NCBI GenBank assembly: GCA_037126765.1
Contig: JBBCBC010000001.1
Span: forward strand, 23,330,622 to 23,394,621
DNA: 64,000 nt
Reading direction: 5' to 3'
Source of the DNA: Stenogyne calaminthoides
Taxonomy: Eukaryota > Streptophyta > Magnoliopsida > Lamiales > Lamiaceae
Part shown: piece by piece, positions 9,931 to 22,154 of the stretch
Numbering within the stretch: the first letter of the stretch is position 1
Layout of the letters: each line of letters begins with the position of its first letter
Position numbers and translations under genes: made by a program
Notes under the pieces: model-generated
Databases searched by the model: none
What the model saw: the letters and a program-made list of their open reading frames with translations, nothing else
What the model was told of the DNA's origin: nothing

Positions 9931-10402
9931 AGCTTGCTGGATAAGGAAGGCAAGCCGACCCAATATTCATGAAATGCTGTCAACCTCAAGAAATATTACC
10001 ATTGAGCCCATGGAGTAGCCAAGTGCATTGGCCTACGGGGCCGAGGCAATGATCCCGGTTGAGCTCGGAACACCTACACACCGAGTCCTCAACTTCGGGG
10101 AGCTGCCGAACAACGAGGCCTTAGCAGCCGAGCTTGACTTTTTTGGATGAGAAAAGACTACATGCTGATACGAGGAACGCAGTGTACAAGCAAAGATCAG
10201 CAAGATATTACAATTCCAAAGTCAAGCTCCGAACTTTTCAAGTTGGGGACTCGGTGTGTAGGTGTTCCAAGCTCAACCGGGATCATTGCCTCGGCCCCGT
10301 AGGCCAATGCACTAGGCTACCTCCATGGGCTCACTGGTAATATTTCTTGAGGTTGGCAGCATTCCACAAGTATTGAGTCGCTTGCCTTCCTTATCCAGCA
10401 AC
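9931..10402. repeat. Large inverted repeat made from gypsy pol fragments
   Basis: The left arm (9931 to about 10097) is the reverse complement of the right arm (about 10241-10402) with scattered mismatches; the spacer is about 143 bp. Both arms contain TTGGCCTACGGGGCCGAGG in opposite orientation. A transcript across it would fold into a hairpin with a stem of about 160 bp. The arms carry the end of a gypsy polyprotein, so a transcript could feed small-RNA silencing of related elements; that function is inference. Confidence 0.85.
10031..10260 (+). pseudogene. gypsy integrase C-terminal fragment
   Basis: The frame from 10031 reads AYGAEAMIPVELGTPTHRVL and, after a shift in a run of T at 10138-10143, LDEKRLHADTRNAVYKQRSA then YYNSKVKLRTFQVGDSV. 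This is the region after the DDE core of plant Ty3/gypsy integrase, matching in order the segment near 55700-55870 on the minus strand. The extreme C-terminus of the same kind of polyprotein (LDKEGK ... LKKYYH then stop) lies to its left at about 9937-10005, so the pieces are out of order. It is a rearranged, non-functional relic with the catalytic core missing. Confidence 0.8.
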
Positions 10403-10419
10403 TCGTACGCCCCATTTGG

Positions 10420-10533
10420 TAGTGCTCCTATTATTGAGCTTAGTGCTCCATTTATTGAGCTTAGTGCTCTTGTATCGAGCTTAGTGCTCCCGTTATTGAG
10501 CTCAGTGCTCATGTATCGAGTTGAGTGCTCATT
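10420..10533. repeat. Minisatellite, about 20-bp unit, 5-6 copies
   Basis: Units of the form TAGTGCTCC..TTATTGAGCT repeat with substitutions such as GTATCGAGCT. The array begins right after the folded gypsy fragment. Confidence 0.85.
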
Positions 10534-10853
10534 TGGTGATAGTGAGTCAGGAAACTTAATGAGTATTTCATAAATTAATTGGTGATTTCAAATGAGAGTT
10601 CTTGGGGAGGTTTTCTAAAGAATCACATTATCATGAATAATTTCTGCTTATACTGAGATATATCTCACATAGTTTATGCATTGTAGGTAATCATGAGATG
10701 TTGTGACGTGGCAACTTTACTGGACAAGCTGTGGAGCTCCTGCAGGTTTTGAGTGGTCGTGTATATATATGACGACTTGTTGGACATACAGTGGCTTATC
10801 TTACTTCCGTTATGATATACTTTATCGTTTATGAATGTGTAAAGCATTTTTTT
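10534..10853. other. Intergenic spacer
   Basis: No gene or repeat recognised between the minisatellite and the copia LTR fragment. Confidence 0.5.
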
Positions 10854-11175
10854 AAGGTTGAAGTGTAAGGCTCAGATTGACTTGTCTTGACCGAGAGATT
10901 ACACTTTTGCATTATGATGCGCTGAATAGGACCTACAGCGAGGATAAATTCTTCAGTACTGAAAGTAGAAGAATTAGACCTCAGTGGTTGGTTATTTCTT
11001 AATCTCTGTCCCTTAAATAGGATCGTGTGTGATTAATAATTATTGTTTTGATTTATGTTGGGTAGAGAATCAGTGTGATTCAATACTTTGTATTTTGGGC
11101 AATATTATTAGTTACATGACGATTGCTAAGATTTAATACAGAGAATCGTGTGCAAGTACGTCTTGCTTTATAATC
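10854..11175 (+). repeat. copia LTR fragment
   Basis: It matches about positions 607-925 of the LTR at 341-2051 (AAGGTTGAAGTGTAAGGCT through GTGTGCAAGTACGTCTTGCT). Both ends of the LTR are missing. Confidence 0.88.
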
Positions 11176-11199
11176 ACTAATTTTAATCACTTCTTCAAA

Positions 11200-11367
11200 A
11201 TGATCTCCGGCGATTTTAATCATCACTAATTTTGAGCGATCTCCGGAGATTTGGGACTAAATTGGATCAAATTGAATATATATATGGGATTAAATTGGAA
11301 AATTTGATAATTATGGGATCATTTCAATAATTGTGGAAAGTTATGGGATAATTTTGGTTTGAATCCA
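11200..11367. repeat. MITE family A, right half
   Basis: GGAGATTTGGGACTAAATTG through TTTTGGTTTGAATCC matches the right half of the intact element at 41480-41832. The left half is missing. Confidence 0.75.
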
Positions 11368-13194
11368 CATTTTATAAACGTAATTCTTCTCAAGATCACT
11401 CGTATGTCAGAGTATTACACAATTTACTGTAAATCTTTTGTGAATCTTATTTATATAAGTGTTTGTCAATGAACAATTTGATGCAACCGCCCTTTAAGAT
11501 GTTAACAAAAGAAGATGTCCAACATATTTGAGATATCATGGTTTAAAGTATACTTACAGCGCATAATATATATCTAAAATATGCATTTATTCTAATTTGG
11601 ATCGTCTTTTCTAAGGAATCCGATGATCCACTGAAATATTAATTGATCATGTTCTCCACATGTCGAGCTACTGTCTATTATACAACTGATCTCAGTTGCC
11701 TTTATGTTTGATGAGCGGAATTTAAATTAAAGTGGTCACAAAATAAAATGAACAATGGGCCATGAGAAATTAAAGCTCAACTACTTGCTTTCATCAATTC
11801 TTGGTCTCAAAAGTTGTGGCTTCGAGTGAATAAAAATATGCTGAAATTAATTGGCACATTTTTCTTTTCTTTCTCATTTGTCTCAAATTCTCCTTCGATT
11901 GACCTCCATAAATAATAGGTTCGTGTTTTGCTTCAATAATTCTCGTTTTTTTACAAAATAAACTATCTTTCTCCATGTAAAATGCAATTAGTTAATTTAC
12001 GGTAAATAAAAATATGAAATTATATCAAATTAAGCAAAACATACACGTGGATTTTAAGTACTCTTCCACGTAAAATTGACATTTTACCACTAAGCCAAAT
12101 TCATTTTCATTTATCTATTTGTAAAATTAAAATATTTAACCTTTAAAGTAATAAAAAAATTAGATTTTCTTATTGTATTTATACCAGGCTTCTCGCAGCT
12201 CGTCCTACTTTTATATCCTGACTCCACCATTGGTTTGTCGGGCCGAATCTTATAAAAATCCTAACATACAAGTATGTTGTAAGTAGCTCCAAATAAATGC
12301 TAGGCATTCAAGTGTCTAGTGAGAAGAACTTAAGAGTTCTCCATGTGTATTCTAATTAACTAAAAATTTAACCCCTATAAATGAGTTTAAGTGTTGTTTT
12401 TATATTGTTACATCCTTATATTTCTTCCGACCGATCTCAACCCATCATTTTAGGGTTTCGATCGGGACCTTACAAGTCTTCTAATACTAATCCTAGGTGC
12501 GTCAAACTCTTTCCCCAAAGTACCAGGTCTAAATCCGAGCTCCCATAGGTTACAGAGCTCTCCTCCATTCATAGTAGTTGCAAGCCCGTGAAATTGTACA
12601 TTATTATCTTCTTGATGGTGACCCCTGACGTAGCTTGATCTCCATCATCGAAGGGGTCAAGTCAGGCAAGCTCGTCCATGACATGACATGTGCATCTGAG
12701 GTCGCCCTAATACATGAGTCCAAAGTAAGCTCGCCTGGTCTGGAAAGCTCGGTAGATCCTGTTAAGTACCTCATACCTCAATCACAATTGTCGTCTGGTC
12801 TCACAATCAAATGAACCTAGCCTAATTCTGGAATAGATTACTTGGAAAAAAGTCAGGTTCGTGTACTTGACTATTTACATCGTCTTGTACAAGTTCTTGT
12901 GTTAAATAAACCATGTAGTAAGTGAAACTTGATTGCTTATTTTGATGATAAATATTATAAGTATATTCTTAAAAATACTATTTTGTTTTAGTAACATAAC
13001 TCTTTCATTCCTTAGACGATCTTGAGCTGTATTGTTCATATATTAGGTATTAGTAACGTCTTTTTTTTTTATTATTGATTTTGCAACACTCAAAATAATA
13101 TTTTTTTTAGTCAAAATGAACAAAATAAAATTTTCCAAAAAAATAATGTATATCAAAGCAACATAAGTTTAATTATAATTATTACTACCTCCGT
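11368..13194. other. Intergenic, AT-rich, possible old LTR remnant
   Basis: No coding region is convincing. 12230-12850 is less AT-rich and has repeated AAGCTCGCC/AGCTCGTCC motifs and a leader-like pyrimidine stretch, like a gypsy LTR or leader, but I find no termini. The rest is AT-rich spacer. Confidence 0.4.
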
Positions 13195-13422
13195 ACCGGA
13201 AGACTTTGCACAGTTACTATTCCGCTCTTGTTTTAGCGAGCAAGTTTTTTATTAATATTTGAAATGATAAAGTAATTTTACGAAATGCGTATGACAGAGG
13301 AGGGGTAAAACTACCATACCTCACCTTAAAAGTCACTTTATTATTTCAAATACTAATTAACAACTCGCACGCAAAAACACGAGCAAAAAGTAAGTGTGTT
13401 AAGTCTTCTAGGACTGAGGGAG
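13195..13422. mobile_element. Stowaway MITE (228 bp)
   Basis: CTACCTCCGTACCGGAAGAC at the left pairs with CTCCCTCAGTCCTAGAAGAC from the right. The inverted similarity runs nearly 100 bp. TA flanks both ends. A typical tc1/mariner-dependent MITE. Confidence 0.9.
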
Positions 13423-13554
13423 TATGAATTATGATTCTCTGTAGGAAATTTGTTACATAAAAACACAAATACATAAACCGGCACATAAACTCAATTTTTT
13501 TATACAGCTTTCCAAAAGAAGTCACCAAGTTCGTATACATGGCATTTTCCATAG

Positions 13555-13788
13555 GGCTAGGTCTTGTATGCACCCGGTGCATCGTGCACTCATAGTGCAT
13601 TTTAGAAGCTTGCAACTTGTTATGCTGAAAAGTGTGACTTAGTTACACAGAAAAGTGCAACTGTTAATATGGGAACATAGTTGCATGCTTCTGTTTGGAA
13701 TAGTTGCACGTTTCTGCTTTGTATAGTTGCACGCTTCTAAAATGCACAATGAGTGCACAGTGCACCTGGGTGCACATGAGACCCACTC
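13555..13788. mobile_element. MITE family B, intact copy 1 (234 bp)
   Basis: The inverted ends contain TGCACCC.GGTGCA and GTGCACTCA.AGTGCATTTTAG. The flanks 13546-13554 and 13789-13797 are both TTTCCATAG, a perfect 9-bp target duplication as made by Mutator-type transposases. The interior repeats the word AGTTGCA several times. A second intact copy in the opposite orientation is at 41861-42093. Confidence 0.9.
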
Positions 13789-13891
13789 TTTCCATAGTAC
13801 ATGTATCAGCACAAGCAACCACTTTTGTTTTATCTGCATTTGTAACAAAAATTAATTCAATATAGATTCAATTTAATATATTCAACCGTAT

Positions 13892-14176
13892 GGGATTTAA
13901 ACCAAAATCGTCCCATAATTTTCCACCTTTATAAAAATGGTCTCATAATTATCAAAATTTTCAATTTAATCACATATGTATTCGATTTGATCAAATTTAG
14001 TCCCAAATCGCCGGAGATCGCTCAAAATCGCCAAAATTAAGGGTGAGTGTAAGACAAGCATGCAAAACGACGTTGTTTTGGGCGATTTTGAGCGATCTCC
14101 AGCAATTTAGGACTAAATTGGATCAAATTGAATACATATGAGATTAAATTGGAAAAACTGATAATTATGGGACAAC
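13892..14176. repeat. MITE family A, right end missing
   Basis: It starts GGGATTTAAACCAAAATCG and follows the intact copy at 41480-41832 through the inner AACGACGTTGTTTTGGG to TAATTATGGGAC, where it stops. Confidence 0.82.
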
Positions 14177-14308
14177 ATGCTATACACTTTAGAGATGCAG
14201 TGGTATGTTTCTAGGAAAAACTCCGATTTTCTTTGATTATGTTATATCCCCTATATTACTAATAGAGAGTTTTTTTTATATGTCGTCTTGTGGTTAATTT
14301 GGATGATC

Positions 14309-14680
14309 ACTACTAGAAAAAAAGGCATTTAGTATCAGAATTTTTTTGATACTAAAAATAAAATATTTGATACTATTGAGTTTTGGTATCAAATATATTT
14401 TCGATACACATCTGATACTTATACCCCCGATTCTAAAGATCAGGTATCAGAAAATGAGTTCTGATACTAAAGGTTAGATATTTAGTATTAGAAAGACATG
14501 ATTTAATATCGGATAATAAAATATTGTATTTATAGTATCTAAAAATTTTATCGATACTAAACATATAACATCCATACATGTTTTCTAATACTAATTTCTA
14601 ATACTAAAAGACCTCACTTTCGCATCAGAAATACATTTAGTTATTGATAATATCAATTTTTTTAATACAACATTGTCTTA
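14309..14680. mobile_element. CACTA-like element end
   Basis: It starts CACTACTAGAAAAAAAGGC, a classic CACTA terminus, followed by many short TTTAGTATCAGA/GATACTAAA boxes on both strands, as subterminal transposase-binding repeats look. The inner part matches 5560-5755 and 6715-6945. I cannot find the opposite terminus. Confidence 0.7.
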
Positions 14681-16590
14681 ATATATAAAACAAATCAAAT
14701 TCTAACATCTCTCAATTATCATGTATATCATTTCATGATATTATAAACGTCAAAAGGAGTCAAACAAAGTGATTGTTTAAACACTGAGAAACTCTAATAT
14801 CTCATCCTGCCCAAATTAATTACTACATATACATATACATAAATATGAAAGAGGCACATAAAAATTATTACATATACACAAATATGCAAGAGGCACATAA
14901 ATACAGAGAAAAAAAAATTCCCTACACAAGTAAGAAGGGTTTTTTTTTTACAGCAGTCGGAATGTCGTATTGACTGTCAATAGTCGGGGCTTAAAATTGT
15001 GTCACGTGTTATCGTACTCTGTCGTACTGACCTGCTACTTGTTGTACAAATATATTCTTTTAAATTATTTTTTAAATCGTAATTTTGTTATTTACTATTT
15101 TATCCTTTTTAAAACAAATTAGAAGTACTTTAAATCATATTTTGCTTTGTCTCGTTTTCTTCATCTCTCCATGCTCTGATATTTCTCTGCCGGAGTACTA
15201 GGTCAACCATAAAGCCTATCGACCACGAAGCTTCTCTTATTTTCAAACTGAAACTTGTGACTATCGACCACGAAGCTTGAACTACCTATTCAACTCTCTA
15301 TCTTCCCCTCATGTACAAAATTAAAACTTGTTCAAATCGAAATTTATGTTAACAACATTTTAGGTATTTTGGTGAGGAGCAGCGCTTGGAGGTTCAACCA
15401 GTGAAGCTATCGATCGAAGGCTCTGCAAGACCTGGTTGAGTCAGGGCATGAAGAGCCTAAAGAGCCCTGCTGAAACTTCCCAAATTTCAGAAAGGTTGGC
15501 TTACATCTAATTGTCCGAAAATTCTTCTTTTTTTCTCTCTCTTGTCGAATTGAATTTATATTATCTGTATATATGCATGTACAACTCTATATTCAAAAAC
15601 AGAATGTTTTATGCAAATCCCTTGATTTCATATGAGAATGTTGAGGAATTGAAAGTGCAGTACCTACAATTTTACATTTTACTTTATTGTTTGCAAGTAA
15701 ATGTATTATCTGGAATTTTACGTTTTACTTTGATGTCTGTAAATAAAAATCACTACTTTAATGTTAACTTGATTGATTTTTTCAAACTTGTAATCTAATT
15801 TGACCTGTTGATTTGGTTTTTGAATGATGGAGTAGTTTAGTGATTAGAGTGGTGAGGAATGGTCCTAGTCAGGTCCGGCCAGTCCTTGAGATGGGTCTTC
15901 CACCGTCCCTGAAAATCATAGGTTAGTTATTTGACAAAATGCCTAAGAAAACTCTTATATCTTAAGGGTAAATGTGGGCATGATATAATGTTGTTAAAGT
16001 GTTCGATATAATGCATAAGCATAAGTTTGGTTTATTGTTAATCATCTTCATGTTGTTCTATTAAGTTTGAAATATAGTGCCAATGATGCATTATGTGTAG
16101 ATTTAATTTGTTTTATAAATTGTTGGGGTGAGGTGTTCATTCTGCGTATTGATTTGAGATCTTTGATTGAAAATATTTGAACTTCAAATCCTTACCTAAT
16201 TGATTTTTATGCTGGATAATTGTCCAATTACAGTTAAACACGGGCATTCAATTCTTGTTGCCAAAGTATAGTAATTACTGAGAATGATATCTTTTCCATG
16301 GGAGTGTTACTATCTTGTGTAAATTATTTCACTAGGATTGCTTTGTTGAGTATCAATGCAGCATACATTAAGGTTGGTTCTGATGCAAACATGCTTCAAC
16401 TTTTGGTTCAAAACTTTTTAAATGTTTGCAAATTGAGCAACTTGTTTCTACTGCAGTGTGGTTACATCACAATTTCCTTGTGTGTTTTGACTTCGTTATT
16501 GTCTTCATTACATATGATAACAAAAGAACTTTGAGGACTTTCCAGAGGATCGACTCAAGTTCTTTTCAAAGCATTAATTGGGTATATTTA

Positions 16591-17310
16591 TCTATACTAT
16601 ATAAAAGAGGGAATGAAGTGTATCATTAGGTGTCCAAGAAATTAGATTTGTGTCGTCTCTGTCTTTCTCTATACTTTTTTTCTCTTTTCTTTCTACCGAC
16701 GTCCTCCTTGTTTGATGGTTTTGGGAGATTGAATTACGTAAGTACCTCTTATTTGAGTTGGTTTATTTGATTTTGGTCGCCTTTTTATATGGATTTTAGG
16801 TGTGATTCTTGTTGACAAAATTCATGTTTCATACTCTGATTTTGAAGGGGCTTTGTTGCAACACTGATTGTTTCATCATTTGGTTTTAATAGTTATCTAG
16901 GAATGATATTTTTCATCATATGTTGGTATGTGTATTCTTGTTTTTAATTAATTTTAGTTGTTGTGAATCATTGGTTACTAAAATTGTGTATACATGATTC
17001 AGAACTCCAAGCGTTGGTTATTAAAATGAGGGATCTTCTTGCTGATTTGGAAGACAAGTTAAATGCTTGTGGGAGTATATAGAAGATTAAATTTTCATCC
17101 TCGAGATTATGTGTTGGGCTTTTCTCTTGTTCACAAATCAATGTCATTTCTCACCATTTATTTTGAAAATGAGCACAAAGTTTTCTTGAACGATCGGTTT
17201 GTAACTCGTTATCCTTGGGAGTTTGCAAATGTTATTAGAAATAAAAAAACGCAGCAGAGTATAAGCTTAGATGATGCGAAGAGCTTATTACTTATAAAAT
17301 GTAAATAAAA
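16591..17310 (+). other. Helitron-like start and unrecognised ORF inside the MULE
   Basis: TCTATACTATATAAAAGAGGG follows an A at 16590, resembling the 5' end of some plant Helitrons. Downstream, 16985-17085 holds a short helical frame (VIKMRDLLADLEDKLNACG), and 17063-17308 an 81-codon frame with FLNDRFVTRYPWEFANVIRN. I recognise neither. There is no Rep/helicase and no CTRR hairpin end that I can identify, so the Helitron idea stays weak. Confidence 0.3.
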
Positions 17311-18600
17311 ACATAAATAAAGACATTAAAATTTTAGAAAAATAGAATAACGACTCGTATGACGTTATAATGGAACACATATTGTTATGGACACTAATGA
17401 CTCTATATCTTCATCTGTCCATTATCATATTCTTGTTACTACGAATAAGATATAAAATGTGGATAAAAACATATAATAAAAGCTTGAAAATATTAGAAAA
17501 TGAAATAACAATTAACGGAACTTGTACTGTTATGGACACTTGTGACTATATATTTATCATTCGTTCACTATCACTTGCTCGTGTTAATATGATTAAGTTA
17601 TAAAATGAGGATAAAAACATAAATAAAAGGCATGAAAATATTAGAAAACAGAATAACGACTCGTATGACGTTCTAACGAAACGTGTGTAATTATGGGTAC
17701 AAACAATCTCATTATACTATACGACTATAATATAAATTTCATCACCATATTTTTGACATATTTTAAAGATTTTGGTGCATTCATATGACATATTCATCGG
17801 CCAATAAACAATTGAATTATCATTCATTTTTCCACATTGTAACATTATTATACAAGTTATGGAATTGGATAATGCTTCCCAATCAAGCTCAGTTTTACTC
17901 TCAAACATAGTTTTTTTTTTCAATAAAATATTTTAAATCGAAAACTGAGGACCTCAAAAAAGTAGTTTTTCGATTTCACTTGAAATTCAAATAACGACAT
18001 GCGTGTCATTAAGACCACTTGCGACTATAAATTCACAATTTTCCCACATTCTCATGTTCTTTACTATTATGAACATAAAAAAGTATATGACAACATAAAA
18101 TAATAGTTTGAAATCACTAGAAATTTTAATGACACAGATGTTATAACAGAACTATTGTCGTTATTACTACTTACGATTACAAATTCACCATTCTCATGCC
18201 TTCATGTGGTTTTTAAATATTTTGAACATGAAAAAGGGTACGTGACAACATAATGAAGTGTGTATCGTTTTAAACACTTATGACTATGAATTCATCATTT
18301 TCTTGATTTCACATGTTTTTTTTTCCATATTGAACACAACATGTGACAACACAAATAAGGGCTTGAAATCACTATAAACTGTAATAACGACATATATATT
18401 GTTATAATGGAATGCATGATGTTATGGACACTTATCACTAAATTTATCTTTCTCTTGATGAATTCATGTTTTTTATTATTTTGAACATAAAAATGTATAT
18501 GACAATATAAAAATAGAGTTTGTAATCACTAGAAATTGTAATAACGATTAACAATATTAATATCATTATAACGAAGCGCGTGTCATTATGAATCCTTACA
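17283..18600 (+). repeat. Degenerate tandem array, period about 150 bp
   Basis: The phrase GTTATGGACACT..TGACTATA recurs at about 17382, 17530, 17689, 18006, 18157, 18266, 18418 and 18582, each preceded by ATAACGAC-like and AAAAACATAAAATAA-like strings and followed by TTCATC.TT. Most spacings are 109-164 bp, so it is a decayed satellite-like array of roughly eight units. Confidence 0.75.
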
Positions 18601-21317
18601 TCAAAAGTACCAAGTCAATTGTTAGACTTGATGAGCATAAGGCGAAGATTTGAAGGAAACAAAAGGAACCAAGGATAAAAACCAGCATCAACTCCGCGAA
18701 ACTTGATTGCAGCAAGATCATATGCCCTGATCAAACAGAATAGTCAAACTCAGATGCCTAACATTAGTTGAGAATTCGTCCAAAAATGCACAAAATTCAT
18801 ACTGAAAGTAAAAAAATTCCCTTGCTACAGCATGAGCAGTGTCAAATTAATCCTCCTAAAATAATCAAAGACCATTTATAAGATGCCTACATTTAACATT
18901 AATATTTCTAAACTGAGTAAAAAAAAAATTAAGATAAATATTGATAGATGATGGTAGATGAAAAAGGGAGAGATGAAAAAGGCAAATAACTCGGACTTCT
19001 TACCCAAAGAAACTTGTTTACCACAATCCCTGCAAACAATTATTGTGTTCCGATTGACATCACAATACATGACTACCACAATCCTCATATACACAAAGTA
19101 TAATTTAAATTCATCTAATCAATTCATTACTAATACCCCATCTATAAATTCAATATTCATGAGTCCACAGAAAAATCCTAATAATGCGTATATAGTTAAG
19201 TTTGGATATATTACTAGTATAAGTACAACAGAGTATTACATTAAACTAGAAAAAGCACAACATATGAAAGCAACCCAAGCATTTGAAACATGAAAACTCA
19301 AGGGATGAGCGACGGAGCAGAGAATGTTGCATTTAGAGAGCTCATGTTTTTATGATCTGTTGCTTGCAGCTCCACTTAAATCTTTTGCAACACCCTCTTC
19401 AACCTGTCGTTTTCTTTTATTCTTAATAAATTGCTTATTGCCCCTATTCAACCTGTCCTTTGAGCGAGTACACCATCTTCATTCTCACTATTGATGTATC
19501 TGGTAACCTGATAATCAAGGAATTTAATAATCATTAACATGCTCCAATCCATAATTACATTATAGAGAATTTGAAGCCTATTGCTTCTAAAGGCACAAAA
19601 CATTCCATAGAGTTCAATCATATGAGGTAGCAAGGCTTTTTTATTTTTTTTAATTCCTCATGACGCAAAAGGCAATTATATTGTCCATCTCCATCAATTG
19701 AAATGTTTTTTAACCCGGGGCCACACACACTGCATCATGAATAGGGACACAGTTTGGACATTAGAGATTCGTGCATCTAATTTACACGTAGCAGGTAGTG
19801 GAAAAAGCTTTGTAATCATTTATGAAGTCATTGATGTTAGCTTACTGTTAATTAACAAATTATCAATATAAACTACACTTCTATCTAATTTATATCCTGT
19901 TAACCTTTGCACAAGAGTCAGATTTTCAGCACCCTCCAAGTTTTTCTTTAGTTTACTTGTAATAAAGAGATAATAAGCTCTAACTCAGTATTATACACAA
20001 CAATTGTACTAATCATATTTCCAAAATTTATGGATTCTATGCTGCAAAATTATGAGAATTTTCCAGTATGAACTACGGAGGAATCTGGAGTTGCCAAAGA
20101 AGTAGATAAAAAATAGCATACTGACTAAGAGACCATTAAAGCTATTTTACTAAAACGAAAATCGATATCCCGTCGTAATTATCATTCCGATGGAGAAAGA
20201 ACCCCGATAAAAAGCAATTTAAATAAGGAACTGAAACTAATCTAAAACATAAACCAAAGCCCAAAAAACCGGAAGAATGTAACTGAAATAAGAGAGGAGG
20301 TTAGCTTTAAAAATATGTAAACATGAATTGCACCAGGAATTTAAACGACTGAAATAGAATCAACCGTAGTCATGCCACGATTTAATCACAAAACTAATTC
20401 AAATATTTGATTATTCAATCGAATACCGAAAAAATGATTTCAAGCAAAATTGAACTGCAAAACTCTGAATATTATCTTCTTCTTTTTACCTGCCGAGTCG
20501 AGAAAATCGAATTCAAAAATTGAATATCAAAATCGAATATTGAATCAGTTAATCTGTTTAATAAATCAAGAACAGATTGAATAGCAACGAATTATCGGAA
20601 GCCGGCTGAAGAAGATGAATTACCAGGCCGTTTGATGCACGCAAGCGAAAGTTCTTGGTCTGTGGTTTTTCTATGCTCATGAGGTAAGGCTAGATTGGTG
20701 CGGCAACGATGACCTGTTATTTAAAAAGGTAGGGAACTAAGAGGGATTATTCTTGAGTGATTTTTTTTGAGTGGCCGATGGATTTTAAATTACTGTGATG
20801 ATTTAGGGTTCTTATGAAATGACTTTTATTAAATTAAATATATTTCTTAAAGAAAGAAGTTATAAGGATAATTTTGTAAATTGATAATTGTATATTTTAA
20901 ATTATTCAATTTATTATAATAGTACGACAGTACGACATATAGTACGATGTAATACGATGGTCAGTACGACACACAGTACAACAGGTTGCAAGTCATTAAA
21001 TTTTAGCCTTTGGATTTTAAATCTAATGGCTCAAATTAACTGACTATTGTCAGTCAATACGACACCCTGACTGACGTAAGAAACACCCAAGTAAAAATGT
21101 AGAAATGAGCAGTAATACTTCCATTGTCATCTAGAATATTAAGCATAAAAGTTTAACTTAAAAGGAAAAAAAGAAGAAATAAACAAGACTAGAGAAGCAG
21201 AGAGATTATATATCATTGTTACAAGGATCAATTAATATCTTGAGTAGAGTTTATAACTTTATCTATATATGGTTCATAAATATTTATCCCCAAGCCTCCC
21301 CATCCCAAAAGAAAATA

Positions 21318-22154
21318 GGGTTAATTCTAAATAAATACACGATCTTTTGGTCAAATATCAATTTAATCACGATCTTCAAGATTTTTGTATTAAAGCCAAA
21401 CTTTTGATATTGTTGCAAATTGATACACGTTTTTTTTTCTCTGGGCGCGAAGAGGTGACGTGGCTCACCGAAGCATGTGTATACTTGCCACTTAGAAAGA
21501 TACATATTAAATAATATTTTTTAAATTATTCCACATAATATTACACATTTTCAAAATTAATTAAAATAAAAATAATAATTAAAAGAAGTTAAAATCTAAA
21601 AAAAACAATTAAAATATAAATAAAAAATCAAATTTATATCCATTTCATAAAATTGACCAAATCTCAATAAATAATTCACAAATTTCGTTTAAGGAGGTCG
21701 ATTGCAATAAGAACAACAAGTGAGGGGTTGAGGGAGTGACAATAGACAATGGATCGATTGAATGGGGGAAGAGAAACTAAGGGATTACATTTAATTTTGG
21801 AACATGAGAATATTTTTAATTTTGATACATTGACAACGAGTATTAGTTTTTAAGGTTTGGAATTTAGATTTAAATAATTTATTTTATTTTTTTAGATTTT
21901 ATTTATTTTATTTTGTTTTTAATTCACTTTTTAAATATTTTTTATATTTATGATTTAGACATTTCATTCTACGTGTAGTCAGACATAACAAAAATAATAA
22001 TTTCGGTGAGTCACATCGTCTCTTCACAGTCATTAAAAAAAACGTGTATTAATTTGCAACAACATCAAAGGTTGGGCTTTTATACAATAATTTTGAAGGT
22101 CATGATTAAATTGATATTTGGTCTAAAGGTCGTGTATTTATTTAGAATTAACCC
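21318..22154. mobile_element. Mutator-type MITE with TIRs of about 155 bp (837 bp)
   Basis: GGGTTAATTCTAAATAAATA opens both ends (the right end on the opposite strand). The inverted similarity runs about 155 bp to GACTCACCGAA. The flanks 21309-21317 and 22155-22163 are both AAGAAAATA, a perfect 9-bp target duplication. The core is AT-rich and non-coding. Confidence 0.93.

Larger units (their letters stand above)
14937..21088. mobile_element. 6.2-kb non-autonomous Mutator-like element
   Basis: The left end GGGTTTTTTTTTTACAGCAG and the right end read in reverse, GGGTGTTTCTTACGTCAGTC, continue into a shared TGTCGTATTGACTG.CAATAGTC. Further in, both ends carry several GTCGTACT boxes. The flanks are AAGTAAGAA (14928-14936) and AAGTAAAAA (21089-21097), a 9-bp duplication with one change. 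No transposase is visible inside. The interior has exon-like pieces: after an acceptor near 15383, a frame with STSEAIDRRLCKTWLSQG; 15850-15924 with VRPVLEMGLPPSLKII; and at the right, minus-strand 5'-exon-like sequence at 20450-20650. This fits a Pack-MULE-like carrier, but I do not recognise the captured genes. Confidence 0.75.

Noticed and set aside
10420..10533. CRISPR-like array
   Set aside because: The units are contiguous 20-bp tandem repeats without spacers; this is a minisatellite in plant DNA.
15511..15798. 95-residue hydrophobic frame
   Set aside because: AT-rich, between exon-like blocks with splice-like borders; it looks like intron sequence.
16591..18600. Autonomous Helitron
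   Set aside because: There is a possible 5' end, but no Rep/helicase protein and no CTRR terminus with hairpin was found.
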